A stretch of 64,000 nucleotides of DNA from Paenibacillus sp. HW567 (GCF_000374185.1 NZ_KB910518.1:2365687-2429686); one strand, 5' to 3'; positions 16,990 through 25,365 are shown, counted from the stretch's first letter. A program made the numbers and translations. The notes: a model not told the origin generated them from the sequence alone.

Positions 16990-17221
16990 GAACAGCGTTG
17001 ACCAAGGATCTGTGCTTCTATGATCGTTAGAACAGAGAGGGGATTCACCGGCTGAAAGGTCCCTCATAGAACGATTGAATCATACCCTGCCTTGGTAGCT
17101 GCAGCATGAACAATGCTGCCGGACCCGGCCGTTATCCGTGTTGAGGACCGTCAAGCTATAAGCAGGCGGTTGAACTAGGGTGGTATCACGACACATTCGT
17201 CCCTGACGGATGTGTCTTTTT
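16990..17221 (+). promoter_or_regulatory. Proline-specific T-box riboswitch upstream of proS
   Basis: The leader has ACCAAGG near 16998 pairing with CCTTGGT (17090-17096) as the base of stem I, an internal GAGGGG/CCCTC arm, and the conserved T-box AGGGTGGTATCACGAC at 17177-17192, which pairs with an uncharged tRNA acceptor end. The terminator GACACATTCGTC/GACGGATGTGTC (17190-17216) is followed by T residues. The 3' side of the specifier loop carries ACCCTG; CCC (17085-17087) or CCT (17086-17088) are proline codons, matching the downstream prolyl-tRNA synthetase. Uncharged tRNA-Pro should stabilise the antiterminator and allow proS transcription. Confidence 0.92.
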
Positions 17222-17279
17222 GTGCTTGCCTTCAGGAACTGAAGCTGCACTTCATACAGACAAGAGAGGATGAATATTT

Positions 17280-18989
17280 ATGCGTCAAAGTAAACTACTA
17301 GCTAGTACTCTCCGCGAAGCTCCTGCAGAAGCTGAAACGATGAATCACCAGTTGCTGCTGCGTGCCGGATATATCCGGCAGCTCGCGGCCGGAATCTATA
17401 CGTATCTGCCGCTCGGCCGCCGGGTCCTGCGCAAAATAGAAAATATTGTGCGTGAGGAAATGGATGCCGCAGGAGCACAGGAAGTGCTGATGCCCTCCAT
17501 GCAGCCTGCGGAGCTGTGGAAAGAGTCGGAGAGATATGATGTGTACGGCAAGGAGCTGATGAAGCTTGAGGACCGACATGCACGAGAATTTGTGCTTGGA
17601 CCTACGCATGAGGAGGTGGTGACGGCGCTGGTACGGGGAGAGATCAGCTCGTACCGGAAGCTGCCGGTTACCGTATACCAGATTCAGACCAAGTTCCGCG
17701 ACGAACGGCGTCCGCGTTCCGGGCTGCTGCGGGGCAGGGAATTTCTGATGAAGGATGCTTATTCGTTTGACACCGGCTGGGAAGGGCTGGACGAGAATTA
17801 TGTGCGGATGTATAAGGCATATCAGAGAATTTTCGAGCGCTGCGGATTGGCTTACCGGGCAGTTCAAGCGGATGCCGGAGCGATAGGCGGTGAAGGGGAG
17901 ACGCATGAATTCATGGCGCTGTCGGGCATTGGCGAGGATACAATCGCGGTCTGCTCTGCCTGTGGCTATGCCGCAAATCTGGAACAGGCCGAGGTTCGTA
18001 CCGGAGAGGGCGGAGCCCGGGTAGATTCCGGCAATCAGCCTGCCGCAGAGAGGTTCCACACTCCTGGCATCCGCACCATTGATCAATTGGAGCAGGAATT
18101 GCAAATTCCTCCAGAGCAAGTGATCAAGACCTTGATCTACGAAGGCGGCGGCAGAACCTTCGCGGTATTAGTCCGGGGCGATCATGAAGTCAACGAGATC
18201 AAGGTGCGGAACTATATCGGAGCCAGCGATATTGCTCTGGCCGATTCTCATGCTGTGCAGGCTGCAGCCGGTGTGGAGAGCGGTTTTGTCGGACCAGTTG
18301 GACTCTCCCTGACCCTCTTGGTTGACGCAGCGGTGGCCGCAATGACAGAGGGGATTGCCGGAGCCGGGGAGCGGGACTATCACCTGCGGGGGGTGGTGCC
18401 AGGCCGGGATTTCAGTCTGGAGCATGTGGGGGATTTCCGTACAACCTCCGAAGGCGAGACCTGTCCGCATTGCGGTGAAGGAAATCTTCATTTAGAGCAG
18501 GGAATCGAGATCGGCCATGTCTTCAAACTGGGGACGAAATACAGCGAGAAGCTCGGAGCGGCATTTCTGGACTCAGCGGGTAGAAGCAAACCAATGATTA
18601 TGGGCTGCTACGGGATTGGAATTTCGCGGATGCTTGCGGCGGTGGCTGAACAGCATCACGATGAGCAGGGAATCACCTGGCCTGCGGCTCTGGCTCCATA
18701 TGGGGTTCATATCCTCTTGATGTCTGTCAAAAATGAAGCCCAGGCTGCGGCAGCCGAAGCGCTGTATGAACAGCTCACCCGGCTCGGCATTGAGACCCTG
18801 CTGGATGACAGAGATGAACGGGCAGGGGTGAAGTTCAAGGATTCCCTGCTGATCGGCATACCGGTTACTCTTGTTGTCGGCAAGGATGCAGCGGAGCAAA
18901 AAGTGGAGTACCTGGATCGGAAGTTAAATACTAAAGAGGTCATTGATATCACTGAAGCCGTATCGCGGGTTACTGCGGGGCGGAGGTAA
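17280..18989 (+). CDS. proS: Prolyl-tRNA synthetase (bacterial type)
   Basis: This 569-residue class II synthetase charges tRNA-Pro. Motif 2 and 3 regions are visible (TKFRDERRPRSGLLRGREFLMKDAYSF; MGCYGIGISRMLAAVAEQ). Between them lies the editing INS domain (about 230-400) with the CxxC pair in TCPHCGEGNLHLE, which hydrolyses mis-charged Ala-tRNA-Pro. The C-terminal anticodon-binding domain includes DDRDERAGVKFKDSLLIGIP. Length equals the usual bacterial-type enzyme (about 570). GAGAGGAT precedes the ATG. It is controlled by the T-box directly upstream and followed by a terminator. Confidence 0.97.
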   Translation: MRQSKLLASTLREAPAEAETMNHQLLLRAGYIRQLAAGIYTYLPLGRRVLRKIENIVREEMDAAGAQEVLMPSMQPAELWKESERYDVYGKELMKLEDRHAREFVLGPTHEEVVTALVRGEISSYRKLPVTVYQIQTKFRDERRPRSGLLRGREFLMKDAYSFDTGWEGLDENYVRMYKAYQRIFERCGLAYRAVQADAGAIGGEGETHEFMALSGIGEDTIAVCSACGYAANLEQAEVRTGEGGARVDSGNQPAAERFHTPGIRTIDQLEQELQIPPEQVIKTLIYEGGGRTFAVLVRGDHEVNEIKVRNYIGASDIALADSHAVQAAAGVESGFVGPVGLSLTLLVDAAVAAMTEGIAGAGERDYHLRGVVPGRDFSLEHVGDFRTTSEGETCPHCGEGNLHLEQGIEIGHVFKLGTKYSEKLGAAFLDSAGRSKPMIMGCYGIGISRMLAAVAEQHHDEQGITWPAALAPYGVHILLMSVKNEAQAAAAEALYEQLTRLGIETLLDDRDERAGVKFKDSLLIGIPVTLVVGKDAAEQKVEYLDRKLNTKEVIDITEAVSRVTAGRR

Positions 18990-19018
18990 TGAAATAATTG
19001 ACTACGTTTCATTTCAAG

Positions 19019-19051
19019 ACCCTTATAGAATCAGTCTCTATAAGGGTTTTT
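19019..19051 (+). terminator. Rho-independent terminator of proS
   Basis: ACCCTTATAGA (19019-19029) pairs with TCTATAAGGGT (19037-19047), followed by TTTT. From here to 19450 no intact gene is visible; a 77-codon open stretch at 19223-19453 lacks a start codon and a recognised family. Confidence 0.88.
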
Positions 19052-19451
19052 GTTCTAAACTTAGAATTATTTTTTACGTTGCTTATGTACAATTATGATC
19101 ACCTCACTAGTTATGACTATGATCATAATTGCTATCCATGTAGTACTAGACAAATTAACACCTCCATTAGAAAATTATAACATTCCAGCAGATTAGGGCA
19201 TGTGCCATAGCTCACGGGTTAATCTCCTATAAGGGATCTGATCCACGGGAAACGGGGAGAGGCATTAATTGGGTTATTGTCTGTGGAGAGAGCAGTCCTA
19301 AAACAAGGTCTATGCAATATATTGGGTGCAGGAGGTGCGGGATCAGTGTCAAGCTGCGGAGGACCATACTTCTTTTTAACAGGGGGCGAATGGAAAGACA
19401 CTCCGCACTGCGCTGTTATGAGCCCAGGATCAAGGGAAGGGAAGGATTACA

Positions 19452-19629
19452 TATGACCTTTACAGCAAACTGTGCCGTGTAGGCAAGAAGGTAGCGGGCC
19501 CTGGAACAGGGCGACATCCTATGCAATTAATAAGCACGGCAATAACAAGTCCTATTTACAAACTGGAAAGATTATGTGATTTTTGATAAAATAAAATTCT
19601 TCAGCTTAGACGAAAATTCTGCAAAATAG
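19452..19629 (+). pseudogene. Decayed copy of the C-terminal module of the exported protein at 20130-21251
   Basis: Three short pieces in different frames resemble the intact C-terminus of the neighbouring exported protein. Frame from 19452 reads YDLYSKLCRVGKKVAGPGTG. Frame around 19505-19549 reads SYAINKHGNNKS, compared with MYAIDKHTNNKG in the intact gene. The frame from 19555 reads FTNWKDYVIFDKIKFFSL and ends at TAG 19627-19629, compared with FSKRKDYIVFDKILTFEV. At least one frameshift near 19550 and another upstream disrupt it, and no start or ribosome site is left. The intact relative is encoded on the opposite strand 500 bp away, so an old inverted duplication or module exchange is likely. 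Confidence 0.65.
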
Positions 19630-19631
19630 CA

Positions 19632-19660
19632 TTTACACATTGTTCCAGTAACGATAAAAT
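19632..19660 (+). promoter_or_regulatory. Sigma-A promoter of the small membrane protein gene
   Basis: TTTACA and TAAAAT are separated by 17 nt. They lie 64 nt before the ATG at 19724. A short G-U-containing hairpin (about 19680-19702) sits in the leader. Confidence 0.55.
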
Positions 19661-19723
19661 AGATCCAACGGAAGCGCCGTACCCTGCCAGAAATGGTGGG
19701 GTATTTATTATAGGGGGCGATTA

Positions 19724-19969
19724 ATGAAATTATTCTTTAGAGTTCTTGGCATTCTGTTTGCAATGGCAACCATTGCCATAAATATATTCTTATTAATAAA
19801 GGATTATAGCGTTAATGATCAGGCATTACGGACTTGGTCAATGGTATTAGTAAGTGGAACGCTTATATTTAATGGGGGATATTACTATTTAAAAAATAAA
19901 AATGCTGTCATGATGTTAGTTGTTGGAGTAATCATTTTGGTTGTGACGCTGTTCACATCCCCTTTTTAG
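19724..19969 (+). CDS. Small membrane protein, unknown
   Basis: This 81-residue hydrophobic protein has three predicted membrane segments: about 4-26 (LGILFAMATIAINIFLLI), 38-56 and 62-79 (MMLVVGVIILVVTLFTSPF), with short charged loops (KDYSVNDQALR; KNKNA). GGGGGCGA precedes the ATG and a promoter lies upstream, so it is very likely expressed. I recognise no family. The AT-rich codon use differs from the core genes around it and fits the accessory patch. Confidence 0.7.
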   Translation: MKLFFRVLGILFAMATIAINIFLLIKDYSVNDQALRTWSMVLVSGTLIFNGGYYYLKNKNAVMMLVVGVIILVVTLFTSPF

Positions 19970-19980
19970 GAGTGGTTTGC

Positions 19981-20088
19981 CTGAGCACTACATACAAAGT
20001 TTTGGAGAGTGATACAGACTTTCTTACGGCAGTCTTGGCTCAATCAAAGGTAACTAGCCGGTTTCAATTTAGAGCATACAAAAAATAA
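19981..20088 (+). CDS. Possible 35-residue protein with CTG start
   Basis: A short ORF follows the membrane-protein gene by 11 nt. AGGAG at 19968-19972 overlaps the previous stop codon and lies 8 nt before the in-frame CTG at 19981. An in-frame GTG at 19972 overlaps that ribosome site and so is less likely. The peptide looks coding-like (STTYKVLESDTDFLTAVLAQSKV, then a basic end FRAYKK). A terminator overlaps its stop. Translation would be coupled to the upstream gene. I recognise no family, and it could also be a decayed fragment. Confidence 0.35.
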   Translation: MSTTYKVLESDTDFLTAVLAQSKVTSRFQFRAYKK

Positions 20089-20126
20089 CCCGCCGGGAAT
20101 AATAAGCCTGACGGGTTTGTTTTTGC
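20087..20126. terminator. Bidirectional terminator between convergent genes
   Basis: AACCCGCCGGG and CCTGACGGGTT pair imperfectly, with TTTGTTTTT on the plus side and a T-run on the minus side. It serves the small ORFs on the left and the exported protein gene on the right. Confidence 0.7.
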
Positions 20127-20129
20127 TTA

Positions 20130-21251
20130 TTAAGCTGAATACTCACTTACTTCAAAGGTCAAAATTTTATCGAATACAATATAATCTTTACGTTTGCTGA
20201 ACGGACCTTTGTTATTTGTATGTTTGTCTATTGCATACATTCCAGGGCCTCTACCGGCATCGCGGGCATCGTACCATTTTACGAATGCTTCAACCTCGGA
20301 CGAAGAAAGATCATATTCCTTTTCGATCCCGTTAATCAGTATAATAGTAAGGATAGCCCGGTCTCCTGTTGGTTCTGGATCAGGCTGAACAACTTTTTTA
20401 GGAGTAGCTGATACTTCATTTGAACTTGGGCTTTCAATATTATTTCTCAGAGCCGTAACGACGTAATAGTAGGTTGTTCCATTTACAACTGAATGATCTA
20501 CATAAGTAATATCAGTTACATTAGAAACGATTGTCATGTACGGTCCACCTGTAGTCAAAGATCTTTTTATAGTATAAGAAGTAGCACCTGAAACAGAAGC
20601 CCAAGCAAGATCTATCTTTGCATCGCCGCCGGTAGCGGTGAGTTTGGTTGGAGAATTCGGTGTATCAACTATTTTTTCCATCATTTGAAGCTCGTGAATT
20701 GTTAAATTTACTGTATTACTCGTAGAACCATTATTTGCAGATATATTGATACGATAGAATTTATAAGCTGTATTATTTTCAAACATATAAGATTTAGGTG
20801 TGTTTTTAACCCAAACAGTCACATTCTTCTGGGTATCGAGAATCGTCCAAGCTGTCCCGTCAATTGATCCTTCAAAAGTCCAGTTTGTAGGTTGTGAACC
20901 AAATTCAGAAGTTCCGACAAACCCTCCATAACCTATAACGTATTTTGATACAGTCTTCGGGGTTGGAAATTCATATGCCAACCAGCCGGTTGTTTTATTG
21001 GTTCCCCAGGCAGTGTACACACCTGGAGCTGTTGAATAATGCACAATTCCATCAAAAGCCTTCCAATTAAACGTTCCACCATCCCATTGTTCGCTTGAGG
21101 TTACTTTCCCTGATGGAGTTGTAGCCGAAGTCATTCTGGGAATAAGGTTCTCAGAATATCGTTCTTCAGCCAATGAAGTATTAACTGAAAAAATGAAAGA
21201 GAATAAAAACAATACAAAAAAAATTGAAGAGAAACCAAGTAACTTTTTCAA
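20130..21251 (-). CDS. Exported multidomain protein: discoidin (F5/8 type C), fibronectin III and a novel C-terminal module
   Basis: This 373-residue protein starts with a clear signal peptide (MKKLLGFSSIFFVLFLFSF, cleavage after SLA-EE near 29). Residues about 36-195 form a discoidin-like sugar-binding domain (GTFNWKAFDG, TGWLAYEFPTPKTVSKYVIGYGG, WTFEGSIDGTAWTILD, FYRINISANNG, ELQM). Residues about 199-288 form one FN3 domain (PTKLTATGGDAKIDLAWASV, SYTIKRSLTTGGPYMTI, TYYYVVTAL). A Pro/Asp linker leads to a roughly 70-residue C-terminal module (AILTIILINGIEKEYDLS, GRGPGMYAIDKHTNNKGPF, KDYIVFDKILTFEV) whose family I do not know. No sortase or S-layer anchor is seen, so it is probably secreted or carbohydrate-bound at the surface. 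A TAGACA-N18-TACAAT promoter precedes it. Confidence 0.85.
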   Translation of the reverse strand: MKKLLGFSSIFFVLFLFSFIFSVNTSLAEERYSENLIPRMTSATTPSGKVTSSEQWDGGTFNWKAFDGIVHYSTAPGVYTAWGTNKTTGWLAYEFPTPKTVSKYVIGYGGFVGTSEFGSQPTNWTFEGSIDGTAWTILDTQKNVTVWVKNTPKSYMFENNTAYKFYRINISANNGSTSNTVNLTIHELQMMEKIVDTPNSPTKLTATGGDAKIDLAWASVSGATSYTIKRSLTTGGPYMTIVSNVTDITYVDHSVVNGTTYYYVVTALRNNIESPSSNEVSATPKKVVQPDPEPTGDRAILTIILINGIEKEYDLSSSEVEAFVKWYDARDAGRGPGMYAIDKHTNNKGPFSKRKDYIVFDKILTFEVSEYSA

Positions 21252-21284
21252 GAAAGCATCCCCTTTTTTATGATAATAGTTAAT

Positions 21285-21314
21285 ATTGTAGAATATAAAG
21301 AAAAGTATTGTCTA
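21285..21314 (-). promoter_or_regulatory. Promoter of the exported discoidin/FN3 protein gene
   Basis: On the minus strand TAGACA and TACAAT are separated by 18 nt, about 34-63 nt before the ATG at 21251. Upstream of it, 21315-21546 holds no gene I can support; a 71-codon minus-strand frame there has no ribosome site or family. Confidence 0.55.
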
Positions 21315-21546
21315 AACATATATGCCTATATCTGCAATAAAGTGAGTGAACATAATAAAATTCTTTTTTATCCTAAATAAAGAATAAATTTCTTTTTCAA
21401 CAAAGCTCCCGGATACTCTCCTGGGGTTAATTTTATTCGCATCCGACTCCGCCACCGTTGATCGAGCTTCCTTGAGTACCCAGGTTCGTAAATCGGAGCG
21501 GTGCCTGCAGATCTTACCGTTAAGCAATTTTTATAGTACAGATATT

Positions 21547-21567
21547 CCACTCCTGGTTCAGGAGTGG
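21547..21567. terminator. Hairpin after the broken Lys/Ala/Pro-rich ORF
   Basis: CCACTCCTG and CAGGAGTGG form a perfect 9-bp stem with a 3-nt loop right behind the stop codon of the minus-strand ORF at 21571. There is no U-run, so activity is uncertain. Confidence 0.45.
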
Positions 21568-21570
21568 TGG

Positions 21571-21889
21571 TTACTTGGCGACAGCAGGTTTCTTGGCTGG
21601 AGCAGATGTAGGCTTCTTAGTAGCTACTGGCTTAGCAGTAGGTTTTGCAGTTGGCTTGGCAGTCGCAGCAGTGACAGTATCTTCAAACCCGCGATCCATG
21701 GCGTAATCTTCAATACCCCATATCTCCAGTTTCGCAGCCGGTATATTCTTCTGAATCGGGCGGAACTGTTCAACATACTTGGACATCGGGTGGATAAACA
21801 GCAACCCTCGCTAGATCCTTCTCCAGTAGCATTTCATCTACCAATTGTTCGCAAAGGTAGGCAAAAAGCGAGTAAATGACCGTGTTTTA
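21571..21889 (-). pseudogene. Frameshifted remnant ending in a Lys/Ala/Pro-rich tail
   Basis: The minus strand shows an ORF from 21804 to 21571 with a globular-looking part (MSKYVEQFRPIQKNIPAAK, LEIWGIEDYAMDRGFEDT) and a low-complexity tail of AKPT-type repeats. Upstream on the same strand a different frame (about 21870-21770) reads a coding-like stretch, FAYLCEQLVDEMLLEKDLAR then VAVYPPDVQV, and stops inside the first ORF. A frameshift near the VYPP/HPMSKY position would join the two. No start codon with a ribosome site is visible for either piece. I do not recognise the parent family. The alternative is that the 77-residue ORF is a real small basic-tailed protein. Confidence 0.35.
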
Positions 21890-22078
21890 TCTCTTTCAGA
21901 TAAATCAAATTTAGGCTTGACAGCCTTATCTAAAAGATTTGTAGTGGTACATGCACTTGCTTCAAGCCCAAATTACTGCTCCATTTACTCTGATTTATAG
22001 CAGGTAATGCATTAAACATAATGGTATAATAGACTACTGGACGTATTTTGGAAGAACAAGGCTAAGGAGCGATATTTT

Positions 22079-24361
22079 TTGAAGACACTCATTATTGCGG
22101 AGAAACCGGACATGGGGCGGAATATCGCCGCCGCAATAGAACCGAAGGCCAAAAATTACCGGTCCTATCTGGAAGGTGAGCAGTACATCATTACCTGGGC
22201 CATCGGGCATCTCATCGGCCTGGCGGAGCCGGAAGCGTATGATTCGAAGTACAAGAAATGGAATATTAACGATTTGCCGATTATTCCCCAGCAGTTCAAG
22301 CTGGTGCCGAATGCCCGCACGCTTGATCAGCTCAAGGTGATTGGAGATTTGGCGAAGCGTAGTGATCTGCTGGTTAATTCCTGTGATGCCGGGCGCGAAG
22401 GGCAGCATATCTTTTCGCTGATTCAGCGGCATTTGCAGCTCAGCCAGCCGGTGAAGCGGCTGTGGATATCCGATTTGACTCCGGAGACGATCCGCAAAGG
22501 CTTTCAGGAGCTGAAGGATGGAGCGGAATACGAGAATCTGACCAAAGCTGCCAGAGCCCGGAGTGAGGCCGATTGGCTGATCGGGATGAACGGCTCGCGC
22601 GCTTTTACCACCAAGCATAATGTGCTGCTGTCAGTGGGCCGGGTGCAGACCCCGGTGCTTGCGCTGATCTATGACCGGCAGAAGACGATTGAGGCGTTCT
22701 CCTCCCTGAAGTTTTTTGAAGTGGAGGGGCATTTTGCCCAGAATGAGATGAGCTACAAAGGTATGTGGCAGGGAGAGCGAATGACCGACGGAGCCAAGGC
22801 CGAGGCACTCGCAGCCAAGGTCAAGGGCAAGCCGGCACGGGTCGCCTCTTATGAGGTTAAGGAAACGAAAGAATATCCTAACAAACTGTATGATCTGACG
22901 CTGTTGCAGCGTGAAGCGAATGGCAAGCATGCTTTTTCCGCCAAAAAAACGCTCGACATCGCCCAGGCGCTCTACGAGAAGCATAAGGTGATTTCGTATC
23001 CGCGTACGAACTCGAACTACGTAACCGAGCAGAATGTACCGGAAATGCATAAGACACTGTCTGCACTGCAGGGGACAGCGTATGACGAATGGGCTAAGGG
23101 GGCGAACCGGAGCCTGGTCCATAAGGGCAACAAATTCATTTGCAACCCGGCGAAGGTGGAGGATCACCATGCCATTCTGCCGACGAACCGCAAGGCAACA
23201 GGTCTGAGTACCGATGAGGCCAAGCTGTACGATCTGATCGTCCGCCGGTTTCTCTCGCAGTTCTACCCGGCTGCCGAGTACAAGGTTCATACCGTGATTA
23301 CCGAGGTCGAAGGCGAAAACTTCAAAACTACGGTCAAGGAGCTGCTGAGCCTGGGCTGGAAGGTGATCTATGGCGATCAGAAGAAAGACAAGACCAAGTC
23401 CGTTAAAGGCAAGGGCAAAGAGGATGAAGAGGAAGAGGAGATTGAGGTCAATGAGCCTTTCTCGATAGATCCGAATGCCGGGGTGTTCTGCAGCGATGCC
23501 CTCGTCAAGGAGAAGGATACCCAGCCGCCAAAGCACTACACCGAAGGGACGCTATTGAAGGCGATGGAAAGCGCAGGGAAGCAGATTGAAGACGAGGAAC
23601 TGCGCGATGCCATGAAAGACTCTGGGTTGGGCACACCGGCGACCCGGGCGGCAACGATTGAGCGGCTGAAGAATGTCGGCTATGTGGAAATGCAGGGTAA
23701 AAAGATCGCCATCACCCAAAAGGGCCGGACGGCGATTGAACTGATCCGCGGTGCGGGCATTGAGCTGCTGACCTCGCCGGAAATGACCGGACAATGGGAA
23801 CGGCGTCTGAACGAGATTGCCAGAGGAACGGCAGCGGACGGGCAATTCATGGAGAACGTCAAACGGTTCGCCTCCATGATTGTAGACAAGGTCCGGGTGC
23901 AGTCCCGGGCGGATAAAACCTCCTTCGAAGGGGAGACTCCTTCGCTGAACGGCGGCGGCAAAAGCCGCAGCGCCGCAGGCACGCGCAAACCGGCCCCAGC
24001 GAGAAAGCGCGGCGGCGAATCCGGCACAGGGTCTGCTGCGCAGTCTTCCAGGACCCGGCAGGCGTCTGCGGATGCCGCTGCGGAAGACGGGCCGAAGGTG
24101 ATCGGACAATGCCCGCGTCCGGGCTGCGGCGGCATGATCTTTATGGGCCGCAAAGGCTACGGCTGCTCTCATTACAAGGAAGGCTGCAAGTTCGTGATCT
24201 GGAAGGAAACCCACGGCCGGAATCTGACCGATGCCCAGGTGAAGGCGCTGATCGAGAAGGGCCGGACCGGCAAGCTGAAGCTTACCGGCGAGGACGGTTC
24301 TCCGATAGAGGGCAAACTGGTGCTGAGCAATAAAGAAACGGGACAGTTGATTATAGAGTGA
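22079..24361 (+). CDS. topB: DNA topoisomerase III
   Basis: This 760-residue type IA topoisomerase relaxes or decatenates DNA by passing strands through a single-strand break. The Toprim domain begins at residue 1 (LIIAEKPDMGRNIAAAI; acidic residues in SCDAGREGQ near 103), and the active-site Tyr is in VISYPRTNSNYV near 308. An acidic/Lys-rich insert (about 436-458) lies in the core. After a Ser/Ala/Arg-rich linker (about 620-670), a C-terminal zinc-ribbon-like segment follows (GQCPRPGCGGMIFMGRKGYGCSHYKEGCKF). The start is TTG 22079 with AAGGAGCG upstream. It is monocistronic and ends before a strong bidirectional terminator. Confidence 0.95.
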   Translation: MKTLIIAEKPDMGRNIAAAIEPKAKNYRSYLEGEQYIITWAIGHLIGLAEPEAYDSKYKKWNINDLPIIPQQFKLVPNARTLDQLKVIGDLAKRSDLLVNSCDAGREGQHIFSLIQRHLQLSQPVKRLWISDLTPETIRKGFQELKDGAEYENLTKAARARSEADWLIGMNGSRAFTTKHNVLLSVGRVQTPVLALIYDRQKTIEAFSSLKFFEVEGHFAQNEMSYKGMWQGERMTDGAKAEALAAKVKGKPARVASYEVKETKEYPNKLYDLTLLQREANGKHAFSAKKTLDIAQALYEKHKVISYPRTNSNYVTEQNVPEMHKTLSALQGTAYDEWAKGANRSLVHKGNKFICNPAKVEDHHAILPTNRKATGLSTDEAKLYDLIVRRFLSQFYPAAEYKVHTVITEVEGENFKTTVKELLSLGWKVIYGDQKKDKTKSVKGKGKEDEEEEEIEVNEPFSIDPNAGVFCSDALVKEKDTQPPKHYTEGTLLKAMESAGKQIEDEELRDAMKDSGLGTPATRAATIERLKNVGYVEMQGKKIAITQKGRTAIELIRGAGIELLTSPEMTGQWERRLNEIARGTAADGQFMENVKRFASMIVDKVRVQSRADKTSFEGETPSLNGGGKSRSAAGTRKPAPARKRGGESGTGSAAQSSRTRQASADAAAEDGPKVIGQCPRPGCGGMIFMGRKGYGCSHYKEGCKFVIWKETHGRNLTDAQVKALIEKGRTGKLKLTGEDGSPIEGKLVLSNKETGQLIIE

Positions 24362-24447
24362 ATGAATATAGAGTGAATACGACCCCAATGAATGCTTATT
24401 ACCCGCAGAGCTGCTGTAGATTCAGGAAGATTCCAGCAGATTCCGGC

Positions 24448-24509
24448 AAACAAAGAGGATGCGCCCCGCCTTTAAAAGATTCCCGGCTGGGGCGCATCCT
24501 CTTTGTTTT
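24448..24509. terminator. Bidirectional terminator between topB and the DsbA-like gene
   Basis: AACAAAGAGGATGCGCCCC pairs perfectly with GGGGCGCATCCTCTTTGTT across a 21-nt loop, with T/A runs on both sides. Confidence 0.92.
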
Positions 24510-24535
24510 ACAATGACTATGCCGATTCCTTATCC

Positions 24536-25270
24536 TTACTGTCCATCCTTCAGATCAGCTTCAATCGCGGCAGTCAAGCCCTCGTAGGAGGAGTCCGGCA
24601 GCAGAACACCATTCACCATAAATTTCGGCGTGCCGTTTACTCCATAGGAGCCGGCGATTTTAAAGTCTTCCTTCACATCGTACATATAGGTCTGGTTCTT
24701 GAGATCCTGCTCGAACTGGCCGTAGTCGATGCCTTCGATATTGTTTTTCACGAAATTAAGGATGAATTTCTGAGTTGCCCAAATCTTGCTCTCATCCCCC
24801 TGATTGGCATACAGCTTATGAACGTATTCCCAGAATTTCTCGTTGCTCTGCTTGTAAATGGCTTCACCTGCACTGGCAGCGAGATAAGAGTCCCGGTCGA
24901 TAAAAGCGAAGTTCATGAAGTAGAACTGCACTTTGCCTGTGTCCACGTAATCTTTGATGAATGTGTCCAGGTAGGTTTCGGTCCATTTTTTGCAGGCGGG
25001 GCATTTAAAATCGGCGAACTCGATGACCTTCACCTTGGCGTTCTCACTGCCCAGATGCGGCTGCTTCTCATATTTCAGCCCGTCGACAACAATCTTTCCC
25101 TTCACATCCGTATAGTTCGGCAGATTACCCAGTTCAGCGGCGTCATTGTCTTTGTTCTCCGTCGCCATATAGACAATAACTCCTATCAGCAGAACAACAA
25201 CGACTCCGAGCAGCATCGGTACTAAGCGGTTGTTGTTCGGGCTGTTTCTGCGGCTTGCTTTCTTGTTCAT
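24536..25270 (-). CDS. Membrane-anchored DsbA/BdbD-like thiol-disulfide oxidoreductase
   Basis: This 244-residue protein has a basic N-terminus and one membrane anchor (about 18-36, LVPMLLGVVVVLLIGVIVYM), then an extracytoplasmic DsbA-type thioredoxin fold. The redox site CPAC follows IEFADFK, and the cis-Pro loop reads NGTPKFMVNG. In Gram-positives such BdbD-like proteins oxidise exported proteins to form disulfides. No BdbC (DsbB-like) partner is adjacent. The ATG at 25270 is preferred to 25303 because AGGAGG lies 7 nt upstream of it. It is monocistronic. Confidence 0.9.
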   Translation of the reverse strand: MNKKASRRNSPNNNRLVPMLLGVVVVLLIGVIVYMATENKDNDAAELGNLPNYTDVKGKIVVDGLKYEKQPHLGSENAKVKVIEFADFKCPACKKWTETYLDTFIKDYVDTGKVQFYFMNFAFIDRDSYLAASAGEAIYKQSNEKFWEYVHKLYANQGDESKIWATQKFILNFVKNNIEGIDYGQFEQDLKNQTYMYDVKEDFKIAGSYGVNGTPKFMVNGVLLPDSSYEGLTAAIEADLKDGQ

Positions 25271-25365
25271 TGTGAACCTCCTGCATGGTATGAAAATACT
25301 CAAATAGTATAATCATACCGCCGCAGGCTGCATATGCCATTTGTAACACAGACCCAAGGGAAGCA

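Noticed and set aside
21312..21550. Minus-strand frames of 60-71 codons resembling a transposase end
   Set aside because: No catalytic motif, inverted repeat or target duplication is visible; similarity to insertion-sequence proteins could not be supported.
22631..24388. Two long minus-strand frames over topB
   Set aside because: Shadow frames of the certain topoisomerase III gene; Leu/Arg/His-rich with no family.
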